DNA of 13,128 nt, from positions 1-13,128 of the forward strand of contig DAHXMP010000381.1 in assembly GCA_027371665.1 (NCBI GenBank). The letters are read 5' to 3'. The notes beneath the pieces are model-generated. The model ran no database searches, was not told the origin of the DNA, and worked only from the letters and a program-made list of their open reading frames with translations. Of the stretch, positions 7,545 through 13,128 are shown one piece after another. The position numbers and the translations under genes are program-made. Position 1 is the stretch's first letter, and each line of letters starts with the position of its first letter. The stretch is from Bacteroidota bacterium (GTDB taxonomy: Bacteria > Bacteroidota > Ignavibacteria > Kapaibacteriales > UBA2268).

Positions 7545-8543
7545 TTAATTCGGGTAATTAATTATAGTGTTAATTTTATTACGGAGGTTTGTAATAAATT
7601 CGCTTACAGTTAAACCTGTTCCAAATCCAAAATCATTATTTGGGTCTTGTACTATACCATTTATTATAGGATACATTGAATAAGTTATAGAACCAGTGTT
7701 TACAGGTGTAAAATAATAATATGTAGATGTACTATCCCAGCATATTAATCTTGGCCTAAGGAAAACAATATATTCCATATTCTTTTTTGTTAATTGCTTT
7801 CCTGTTGAATCCATTAAATATGGCCCATAAGGGGCCCCTCGATGCCATTGTATTGTATATTGAAATTGAAGACAAGAACCAGGCAATGCAGGTTGATAAG
7901 ATAATATTTTATTTTTATTTATATTTTTTATGTCATGTCCAATTATATTTAAATCATGACATTCAGGTATAACTTTACCTTTTATTGTATCAATTATTTG
8001 ACACTCTGCAATAGCAATTTCCATGTTACTATCAACATCGGTTACCTGCACTCTTCTTATTGTATCAATAATATTCACATGTGCAATAAAAAAAGAAGCA
8101 GAGAGAATATAATCAATAAATGGTTGATTGGACATTTTTGTCAATTGTGAATAAATTAATTGTTCTGCATTATCAGTAAATAATTTATAAGTGCTTTTTT
8201 CATGGGAAAGATATAAATAAAAATCTATTGGATTATAGTCTTCAATTAAATACATAAACTTTTTCATATATTTTAAAGTATCATTATCCGTTTGTCTTCG
8301 CATAAACTCAGTCATTTGTTTCCTATCAAATTGTTTAAAAACGCTATCAGCAACCAAATAACCAAGTAATACATTATAAGGCATTGATGGTGAAAGTGGC
8401 GGCATATCGGCATCTGTTAATTTAATAGTGGTATCGGATAATCCCACTCTATTAGGTTCACACGGTATTGATTGTGAAAAAGCAGGAATTGAATTAATAG
8501 AAAGGATTGAAAACATACAAAAGGCAAAAATTAATTTCATCAT
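7545..8543 (-). CDS. Secreted protein of unknown function, AT-rich gene
   Basis: I do not recognise this family. From the chosen start the protein has 332 residues. A Sec signal peptide is clear: MMKLIFAFCMFSILSINSIPAFSQS at the N-terminus, with likely cleavage after AFS. The ATG at 8543 puts the signal peptide at the start; an in-frame ATG at 8573 would add ten polar residues before it, which is less likely. The mature part is mixed alpha/beta. A helical first half contains FDRKQMTEFMRRQ and ends with IDYILSASFFIAHVNIID. A beta-rich second half contains AIAECQIIDTIKGKVIPE and several Cys residues. There is no T9SS tail, lipobox or membrane anchor. The gene is visibly richer in A/T than its neighbours and relies on AT-rich codons, which may indicate a recent acquisition. 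It converges on the MscS gene and is separated from the dsr operon terminator by about 290 bp. Confidence 0.75.
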   Translation of the reverse strand: MMKLIFAFCMFSILSINSIPAFSQSIPCEPNRVGLSDTTIKLTDADMPPLSPSMPYNVLLGYLVADSVFKQFDRKQMTEFMRRQTDNDTLKYMKKFMYLIEDYNPIDFYLYLSHEKSTYKLFTDNAEQLIYSQLTKMSNQPFIDYILSASFFIAHVNIIDTIRRVQVTDVDSNMEIAIAECQIIDTIKGKVIPECHDLNIIGHDIKNINKNKILSYQPALPGSCLQFQYTIQWHRGAPYGPYLMDSTGKQLTKKNMEYIVFLRPRLICWDSTSTYYYFTPVNTGSITYSMYPIINGIVQDPNNDFGFGTGLTVSEFITNLRNKINTIINYPN

Positions 8544-8859
8544 TGCATCATCTTTTAATTGATATTTGAACAAATAATAATTTAACCTAAAAAAATATTT
8601 AAATATGCAATTAAAATTTGATTAATTTAATTTATTCTTATTTCGATAAGTCTTTAATAATGCACTTTTAACTGCTGAAACATTTGACAAGCGGTTATGA
8701 GATTTTACATCTTTACGGTTATTATGACTGTGGAGATAAAATTGGTGTAATCGAGCAGGGTTTTGACGATGCAATATCTATAATTAAAGCATTAAAGCCG
8801 TTCTCAAAGAATGGTGTGCAAATAAAGTACAGGGACACGACTAACCGTGTCCCTTCATA
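8544..8859. other. Intergenic region upstream of the unknown secreted gene and downstream of dsrP
   Basis: The 316-bp gap contains a very AT-rich stretch (8544-8665) that probably carries the promoter of the minus-strand secreted gene, although no motif is convincing. The dsr operon terminator hairpin is at 8831-8854. Between them, 8672-8841 is open on the plus strand without an ATG (LKHLTSGYEILHLYGYYD and onward). It is protein-like in composition but starts only at TTG codons and continues into the antisense of dsrP. I treat it as non-coding or as a gene remnant. Confidence 0.5.
8831..8854 (-). terminator. Hairpin terminator of the dsrMKJOP operon
   Basis: A perfect 9-bp stem, AGGGACACG (8831-8839) paired with CGTGTCCCT (8846-8854), encloses a 6-base loop. 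On the minus strand it begins 5 bases after the dsrP stop codon and is followed by a moderately T-rich run (GTACTTTATTTG). Position and orientation fit a rho-independent or stem-stabilising terminator for the minus-strand operon. Confidence 0.75.
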
Positions 8860-10020
8860 TCAACTAACCTTCAATTGCCTTCTTACCGAAAGAGCTATTT
8901 TATATAAAACAGTAATAATCAAAGCACCGAGGGCATAGATGCCTATGGAAATAGTTACCTCGGGTAAAGTGGGCCAGTAATCGGGGACATAGCCGAGAGT
9001 CGAAGGAATGAAGCCCGTAACGACCATTCCAAGTCCTTTGTCGAGCCATATTGAAAGAAATACACTTGCAGATGCTATTACGAGTAATTTTTCATTATTC
9101 CTGTATTTTGGTGTTACAAGCAAAATCAATGACACAACAGCAAGTATTGTCGAGAGCCACATCCAGGGGACAAGCCTGTAATTTCCGTCGAGTCCGAAAT
9201 ATAAATACTTGAAATGCTCCGCATGTCCCGGTATTCCGCTGTAAAGAGCGGTAAATATTTCCATCAGCAGGAAAAAAACATTAAGAAGCATTGCATAAGT
9301 AGCTATGATTGCAAGCTTTTGGATGGGCTGATAGCCAACGTCGAATTTCGTCGTTCTTCTCAGCATCATACAAAGCAAAATAAGCAATGCCGGGCCTGCC
9401 GAAAAAGCAGTAGCGAGAAACCGGGGTGCCATAATCGCGGAAAGCCAGAAGGGCCTTGCCGCCAAGCCCTGGTATAGAAATGCCGTTACCGTATGAATAC
9501 TAACTGCCCACGGGATTGATAAAATAATAATCGGTTTAATCCATTTTGGAGGGTGCATGCCTTTTTTCTCTGCATCGAGAGTTACCTGGCTGATTAATAC
9601 ATTCAAAACCAGGTAGCCGCCGAGAGACATAGCATCCCAGAACATCAGCGAATGAGGCGTTGGATAAAGAAACATATTTAACATTCTCAAAGGCTGCCCC
9701 ATGTCGGCAAATATAAAAGTCATACACATAATTACAGAACCGACCGCAAGAAACTCGCCCAGAATCGTGATTTTGCCGAACTCTTTGTAATTATGAAGAT
9801 AATATGGCAGAACAACCATAACGGCTGATGCCGCCACGCCTACGAGGAAGGTAAACTGTGCTATATAAAATCCCCATGTTACATCCCTTCCCATACCTGT
9901 TATTCCCAAACCTGTATTCATCTGGTATATAAACGTGATTGTGCCGATGCCGATTAATATGAGCAGGATAATTATCCACGTCCAATACTTTTTACTTCCT
10001 GAAAACGCATTTTCTAACAT
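8860..10020 (-). CDS. dsrP: DsrP, NrfD/PsrC-family quinone-interacting membrane subunit
   Basis: This is the integral membrane subunit of DsrMKJOP, thought to exchange electrons with the quinone pool and pass them to or from the periplasmic ferredoxin DsrO. The 386 residues form about ten membrane helices: roughly 14-33, 50-74, 83-106, 125-146, 161-183, 195-220, 233-258, 284-303, 311-330 and 353-377. The short polar loops are typical of the NrfD family. Recognisable features include FADMGQPLRMLNMFLYPTPHS (105-124) and FWDAMSLGGYLVLN (127-140). There is no cofactor motif, as expected. A GAGAGGA Shine-Dalgarno lies 5 nt before the ATG and overlaps the dsrO stop, 10 bp upstream. It is last in the operon, with a terminator immediately after. 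It could be called HmeB-like or PsrC-like in isolation; the operon order decides for DsrP. Confidence 0.92.
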   Translation of the reverse strand: MLENAFSGSKKYWTWIIILLILIGIGTITFIYQMNTGLGITGMGRDVTWGFYIAQFTFLVGVAASAVMVVLPYYLHNYKEFGKITILGEFLAVGSVIMCMTFIFADMGQPLRMLNMFLYPTPHSLMFWDAMSLGGYLVLNVLISQVTLDAEKKGMHPPKWIKPIIILSIPWAVSIHTVTAFLYQGLAARPFWLSAIMAPRFLATAFSAGPALLILLCMMLRRTTKFDVGYQPIQKLAIIATYAMLLNVFFLLMEIFTALYSGIPGHAEHFKYLYFGLDGNYRLVPWMWLSTILAVVSLILLVTPKYRNNEKLLVIASASVFLSIWLDKGLGMVVTGFIPSTLGYVPDYWPTLPEVTISIGIYALGALIITVLYKIALSVRRQLKVS

Positions 10021-10030
10021 AATTTTCCTC

Positions 10031-10798
10031 TCATATTATATAATAAATTTCAGGCTGAGTGCCAAGTTCAGGCTTTCGCCTTATAGTAAATCTTTTATTC
10101 AGTATTTCCCTAATTTCGGAATTTGGGTCTTCGAGGTTGCCGAAAGTCATAGCCTTAACCGGGCATGCTTCGACACATGCAGGAAGCAAACCCCGGGATA
10201 ATCTTTCCTCGCAGAAATTGCATTTTTCGACTACACCTCTTTCCCTCGTAGGAAAATCGGGATTGAGTTGCTTGATATGAGGTCTTGGGTCTCTCCAATT
10301 GAAGCTCCTCGAACCGTAAGGGCATGCTGCCATGCAATAGCGGCAGCCGATGCACCTGTGCCAGTCCATCATGACGACACCGTCTTCACGCTTCCATGTT
10401 GCCTGTGTCGGGCAGACATTAGTGCATGGTGGATTATCGCAATGGTTGCAGAAAAGTATAGCGGGATTGTTCTTTACATCATCCGGCACAAAATAATTTT
10501 CCTGTTCGACAAAAGCGTGATTGAATTTTTCTTTCCATATCCATTTAATTTCATCTTTTGAATTTCCCATGTCGGGAATGTTGTGGGCATAGTCGCAGGC
10601 TTGGATGCACTTTGTACAGCCAGGCAATTCGCGGCATTTCTTTAAGTCAATAACCATAGCCCAACGCTTGCCTGCTAAAGTTGCCGATGGTTTTGATATT
10701 ACGTTTTTGGCAAGCACTTTCAGTGTTCTTCTTCCTGCTATTCCGATAGCTGCAGCACCTCCTGCAATAGCTAAAAATTTCCTTCTGTCTATACTCAT
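10031..10798 (-). CDS. dsrO: DsrO, Tat-exported periplasmic 4x[4Fe-4S] ferredoxin subunit
   Basis: This iron-sulfur subunit relays electrons between the DsrP quinone site and heme subunit DsrJ on the periplasmic side. The 255-residue protein starts with a twin-arginine signal (DRRKFLAIAGG, residues 4-14) and a short hydrophobic stretch. Sixteen cysteines are grouped for four [4Fe-4S] clusters: C55/61/64/68, C117/120/125/129, C149/152/155/159 and C193/196/208/212. Clear motifs are FCNHCDNPPCTNVCP and CIGCRYCMAACPYGSR. This places it in the NrfC/PsrB/HmeA ferredoxin family, and gene order identifies it as DsrO. AAGGAGG (10806-10812) lies 7 nt before the ATG. Its start overlaps the dsrJ stop in an ATGA arrangement, suggesting coupled translation. 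Confidence 0.94.
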   Translation of the reverse strand: MSIDRRKFLAIAGGAAAIGIAGRRTLKVLAKNVISKPSATLAGKRWAMVIDLKKCRELPGCTKCIQACDYAHNIPDMGNSKDEIKWIWKEKFNHAFVEQENYFVPDDVKNNPAILFCNHCDNPPCTNVCPTQATWKREDGVVMMDWHRCIGCRYCMAACPYGSRSFNWRDPRPHIKQLNPDFPTRERGVVEKCNFCEERLSRGLLPACVEACPVKAMTFGNLEDPNSEIREILNKRFTIRRKPELGTQPEIYYII

Positions 10799-11208
10799 CG
10801 TTCAACCTCCTTCTTAATGAGAGACGGGTCAATATGGCAGTTCCAGCAGTATGGCTGCACATCGAGGTAATTGTGGCACTTATCGCAAAATTCCGCTTTA
10901 TGATGACAATTCAAACAGGTTTTTGTCAAGCTCATTTCTGCTCTGTGCCCGTTAATTTCGAAATATTTTCCGTCTGATGTTTTCAAATACCTGTAATTCT
11001 GCCTAACGACCATATTACGCCATGTATTTAACATCTCCATATGATAATCCTTCATGTAGCTTTTACTTTCAACGCAAGTGCCTGATGCAGGCAGTTTCGG
11101 GTCAGGCCGGTAAGTTCCCTCTCCGGATGACAGGTTCAAAAGCAAAGGCGATGTAAATAATAAAACAAAAATTATGATTCCTATTATCACTTTTCCTGTG
11201 TCGTACAT
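10795..11208 (-). CDS. dsrJ: DsrJ, membrane-anchored triheme cytochrome c
   Basis: This is the periplasmic triheme cytochrome c subunit of the complex. The 137 residues begin with an uncleaved-looking signal anchor (about 5-25, VIIGIIIFVLLFTSPLLL). Three CxxCH heme sites follow: CLNCH (98-102), CDKCH (108-112) and CWNCH (121-125). A separate cysteine at 45, in GTCVESKSYMKDYHMEML, matches the conserved non-heme-binding Cys that supplies the unusual His/Cys ligation in studied DsrJ. The conserved His56 and Met58 nearby fit as well. AAGGAGG (11218-11224) is 9 nt before the ATG. dsrK ends one base upstream and dsrO overlaps its stop by four bases. Length and heme count match the family. Confidence 0.95.
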   Translation of the reverse strand: MYDTGKVIIGIIIFVLLFTSPLLLNLSSGEGTYRPDPKLPASGTCVESKSYMKDYHMEMLNTWRNMVVRQNYRYLKTSDGKYFEINGHRAEMSLTKTCLNCHHKAEFCDKCHNYLDVQPYCWNCHIDPSLIKKEVER

Positions 11209-11209
11209 T

Positions 11210-12823
11210 CTATATATCCTCCTTCCCGGGTAAAGGATTATTTCTCAAATCCGTTAACCTCTCCTTTTCTCCTTTCATTACGAGAGCATTGCCGACAAGC
11301 TCGTGCAAGCCTCCGACCTCGACTCCCGGCACCCAATATTGAAGTAATGGAGGAAGGGTAGCTTTGTCAATTGCACAAATGCAAACGAGAAGATTTACTC
11401 CGTCCTTCTCTGCAACATATTTTACTGCATTTGCCCTTGGGAAACCTCCCCGCATTCTCATCTCGAAATTCTCCTCCGTGCCGAGCCCGGCTCCGCTGCC
11501 ACAGCAGAATGTCTGTTCACGAATCGTGTTATCGGGCATTTCCGTAAAATTATTTACTACATGCCTTAAAATATATCTCGGCTCTTCGAGCAGTCCCATA
11601 GCCCTCGATGGATTGCATGAATCGTGGAATGTCGCATGCCAGTGATTGTTCCTGCTTGGGTCGAGTTTCAATTTATTGTTCCTGATTAAGTCTGAAGTAA
11701 ATTCGGTTATATGCACCATTTTTGTTGAACGTGCATTCTCAAAAACCGTCCCTGTGAATGGAGATTTTGGAACTTCGAGAAAATCGGCGGGTCCGTTGAG
11801 CGTATCCATATATTGATGAAGAACACGCCACATATGTCCGCACTCGCCCCCGATAATCCATTTCACACCGAGCCTCTTCGCTTCAGAATAAATTTTTGAA
11901 TTCAGTGTTTTCATCAACTCATGCGATACGAAAGAGCCAAAATTGCCGCCTTCGGATGCATATGTCGAAAACGTGTAATCCAGCCCGATTTCATGGAAGA
12001 GGGCTAAGTAACCGAGAAGAGTGAAATAATGCGGCTCTCCGAAGTAATCGGCAGACGGCACAACGAACAATACTTCAGCTCCTTTTTTGTTTATCGGTGC
12101 TTCAACTCTTATGCCTGTCAAATCGTAAAGGTCGTCAACCGCAAAATCAATCGAATCCTTAAACCCGTGAGGCTGAATGCCGAGATGGTTGCCCGTCCTC
12201 TGGCAATTTGCAACGGGAGTCATTACCCAGTCAATATTCACACCGATAAGGTTCATAAGCTCCCTTGCGAGAATCGTAATTTCCGCAGTGTCAATACCAT
12301 AAGGGCAGAACACAGAACACCTGCGGCATTGCGTGCATTGATAAAAGTAATAAAACCATTCTTTTAAAACGTCGAAAGTCAATTCCCTTGCCCCAGCCAT
12401 CTTAGCCATTAGCTTGCCTGCCAGGGTAAACTCTTTCCTGTAAATTGACCTGAGAAGTTCGGCTCTCAGAACGGGCATGTTTTTCGGGTCGCCCGAGCCG
12501 AGGAAGAAATGGCATTTATCAGCACAGGCACCGCACCTGACACAAATATCCATGAATAATTTAAGCGAGCGGAATTTATCGAGCCTCTCGCGGAATCCTT
12601 CGAGAATAATTTCCTTCCAGTTCTCGGGAAGTTTCCAGTCGGCTTCGTAAGGCTGCCACTTTCTCGGGTTAGGCTGGTGAACGTAAGAAACGCTATCAGG
12701 GCTTCCACCGTAATTATAAGAGCCTCTCTTTTCAAAATCAGGCATTGTTTCAGTCCAGTGTTTTTTGGGAGGCTTGTAGCTTATCGCTTGAGCTAATTCT
12801 TCGGGTTTAATCTTAAGAGACAT
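11210..12823 (-). CDS. dsrK: DsrK, HdrD-like cytoplasmic iron-sulfur catalytic subunit
   Basis: This cytoplasmic subunit of DsrMKJOP is related to heterodisulfide reductase HdrD and is thought to reduce or oxidise the DsrC trisulfide/disulfide. It has 537 residues from the chosen ATG, which is preceded by AAGGAGG at 6 nt; the frame is open upstream to 12856 but lacks such a site. Two [4Fe-4S] motifs, CVRCGACADKC (94-104) and CTQCRRCSVFC (163-173), form the ferredoxin-like domain. A C-terminal CCG-type domain supplies GECGHMW (C328), HDSCN (C403), FCCGSG (C440, C441) and LVCICAID (C481, C483), candidate ligands of a noncubane cluster. Where HdrD has a final Cys of CxxC, this protein has Asp (CAIDKA), as I recall for DsrK proteins. 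It overlaps the dsrM stop by 11 bp. An internal stretch, 12700-12753, is copied in inverted form at the window end. Confidence 0.95.
   Translation of the reverse strand: MSLKIKPEELAQAISYKPPKKHWTETMPDFEKRGSYNYGGSPDSVSYVHQPNPRKWQPYEADWKLPENWKEIILEGFRERLDKFRSLKLFMDICVRCGACADKCHFFLGSGDPKNMPVLRAELLRSIYRKEFTLAGKLMAKMAGARELTFDVLKEWFYYFYQCTQCRRCSVFCPYGIDTAEITILARELMNLIGVNIDWVMTPVANCQRTGNHLGIQPHGFKDSIDFAVDDLYDLTGIRVEAPINKKGAEVLFVVPSADYFGEPHYFTLLGYLALFHEIGLDYTFSTYASEGGNFGSFVSHELMKTLNSKIYSEAKRLGVKWIIGGECGHMWRVLHQYMDTLNGPADFLEVPKSPFTGTVFENARSTKMVHITEFTSDLIRNNKLKLDPSRNNHWHATFHDSCNPSRAMGLLEEPRYILRHVVNNFTEMPDNTIREQTFCCGSGAGLGTEENFEMRMRGGFPRANAVKYVAEKDGVNLLVCICAIDKATLPPLLQYWVPGVEVGGLHELVGNALVMKGEKERLTDLRNNPLPGKEDI
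12700..12753 (-). repeat. Source arm of a 54-bp inverted duplication (inside dsrK)
   Basis: This coding stretch of dsrK (about residues 24-41) is repeated as its exact reverse complement at 13075-13128 (position x pairs with 25828-x). It is the authentic copy, because the dsrK frame is intact through it. Confidence 0.93.
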
Positions 12824-13074
12824 TGCTATCCTCCTTTTCCAAAGGCAATCCTGCACCTTTCATTACAGTCCTGAACTCATCCTCATACTCCATGTAAGTG
12901 TGAGGCTTTAATTTTAATTCATCAATCCATGGATTTACATGTCTGACTCTCCTGTTATTATTTGCGAGATTTCTCGTCGGGCTCATGAACACGCCTGTCA
13001 TATGTACCAGTTTGCTCATCGGAAAATAAACCAGGAGCGAACATACAAAGAACAAGTGCAGATAAAACCAGGGG
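12813..13074 (-). CDS. dsrM: DsrM, NarI-like cytochrome b subunit (C-terminal fragment)
   Basis: This is the membrane diheme cytochrome b subunit of DsrMKJOP, which transfers electrons between quinone and DsrK. Only the last 87 or so codons are present, from SPWFYLHLFFVCS onward; the full protein is usually about 330 residues. The fragment holds the last membrane helix, with two histidines 18 residues apart (YLHLFF and KLVHMTG). This is the same spacing as the heme-ligating pair in the last helices of NarI. The family motif HMTGVFMSPTRN follows. A cytoplasmic tail (NPWIDELKLKPHTYMEYEDEF) ends at TAA 12813-12815, 11 bp inside dsrK. The frame stays open to 13128, but those 18 codons are antisense dsrK sequence from the inverted duplication and should not be counted as DsrM. 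Confidence 0.88.
12830..12836 (-). promoter_or_regulatory. Shine-Dalgarno AAGGAGG deciding the dsrK start
   Basis: AAGGAGG ends 6 nt before the ATG at 12823. This selects the start MSLKIKPEEL over the upstream in-frame codon at 12856 and places initiation just before the dsrM stop, so the two genes are probably translationally coupled. Confidence 0.85.
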
Positions 13075-13128
13075 CTGAAACAATGCCTGATTTTGAAAAG
13101 AGAGGCTCTTATAATTACGGTGGAAGCC
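13075..13128 (+). repeat. 54-bp inverted copy of dsrK sequence at the right window end
   Basis: The final 54 bases are the exact reverse complement of 12700-12753. The match ends inward at 13074 (g against an expected a). The duplicated arm interrupts dsrM with antisense dsrK coding sequence, and the 321 bp between the arms are otherwise normal dsrK/dsrM sequence. This is the expected form of a fold-back chimera at the end of a contig. Confidence 0.93.

Noticed and set aside
7522..7546. Possible terminator between mscS and the convergent secreted gene
   Set aside because: The stem is only four Watson-Crick pairs plus one wobble (AAGCG / TGCTT) with an 8-base loop. The T-rich tail is not informative in this AT-rich gap.
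10059..10561. Plus-strand open frames opposite dsrO
   Set aside because: They are antisense shadows of the cysteine-rich dsrO coding sequence and have no independent support.
13075..13128. Extension of DsrM through the last 18 codons to the window edge
   Set aside because: The frame is open, but the bases are the exact reverse complement of dsrK 12700-12753, so the residues are an artefact of the inverted duplication.

Overview
The window looks like part of a genome from the Bacteroidota-Chlorobiota-Ignavibacteriota group. It encodes a large secreted protein ending in a type IX secretion (T9SS) C-terminal sorting domain, which is typical of that group. Its AT-rich intergenic DNA also holds a short hairpin repeat of a kind I associate with these genomes. 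A Dsr-type respiratory membrane complex and strong AAGGAGG ribosome binding sites fit Ignavibacteriota or Chlorobiota better than classical Bacteroidetes. That placement is an inference, since no rRNA or ribosomal marker is present.

Layout, left to right. Positions 1-93 are a perfect inverted copy of 1385-1477. Two minus-strand genes follow: hemA (glutamyl-tRNA reductase, 178-1371) and a CoA-disulfide/persulfide reductase fused to a rhodanese domain (1477-3150). A 441-bp AT-rich intergenic region (3151-3591) holds another copy of the hairpin repeat. Two plus-strand genes come next: a 918-residue secreted GH20-like protein with a carbohydrate-binding-type insert and a T9SS tail (3592-6348), and an MscS-family channel (6414-7481). 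Convergent to them is an AT-rich secreted protein of unknown function (7545-8543, minus). The right third is a minus-strand operon in the canonical order dsrM(partial)-K-J-O-P (13074 down to 8860), closed by a hairpin terminator at 8831-8854. The last 54 bases (13075-13128) are a perfect inverted copy of 12700-12753, inside dsrK.

How the genes work together. DsrMKJOP is a transmembrane redox complex linking the quinone pool and periplasmic c-type heme to a cytoplasmic HdrD-like subunit, whose known partner is the DsrC trisulfide in sulfite/sulfur metabolism. The CoADR-rhodanese protein is also a sulfur (persulfide/polysulfide) enzyme, so the window leans toward sulfur redox chemistry. DsrAB and DsrC are not in the window, so the direction of the pathway cannot be read here. 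The GH20-like and MscS genes look like unrelated housekeeping or secretory functions.

Main caution: both termini of the window are inverted duplications of nearby internal sequence. The simplest reading is that the window is a whole contig whose ends are fold-back chimeras from amplification or assembly. Sequence at 1-93 and 13075-13128 should not be trusted as genomic context until checked.
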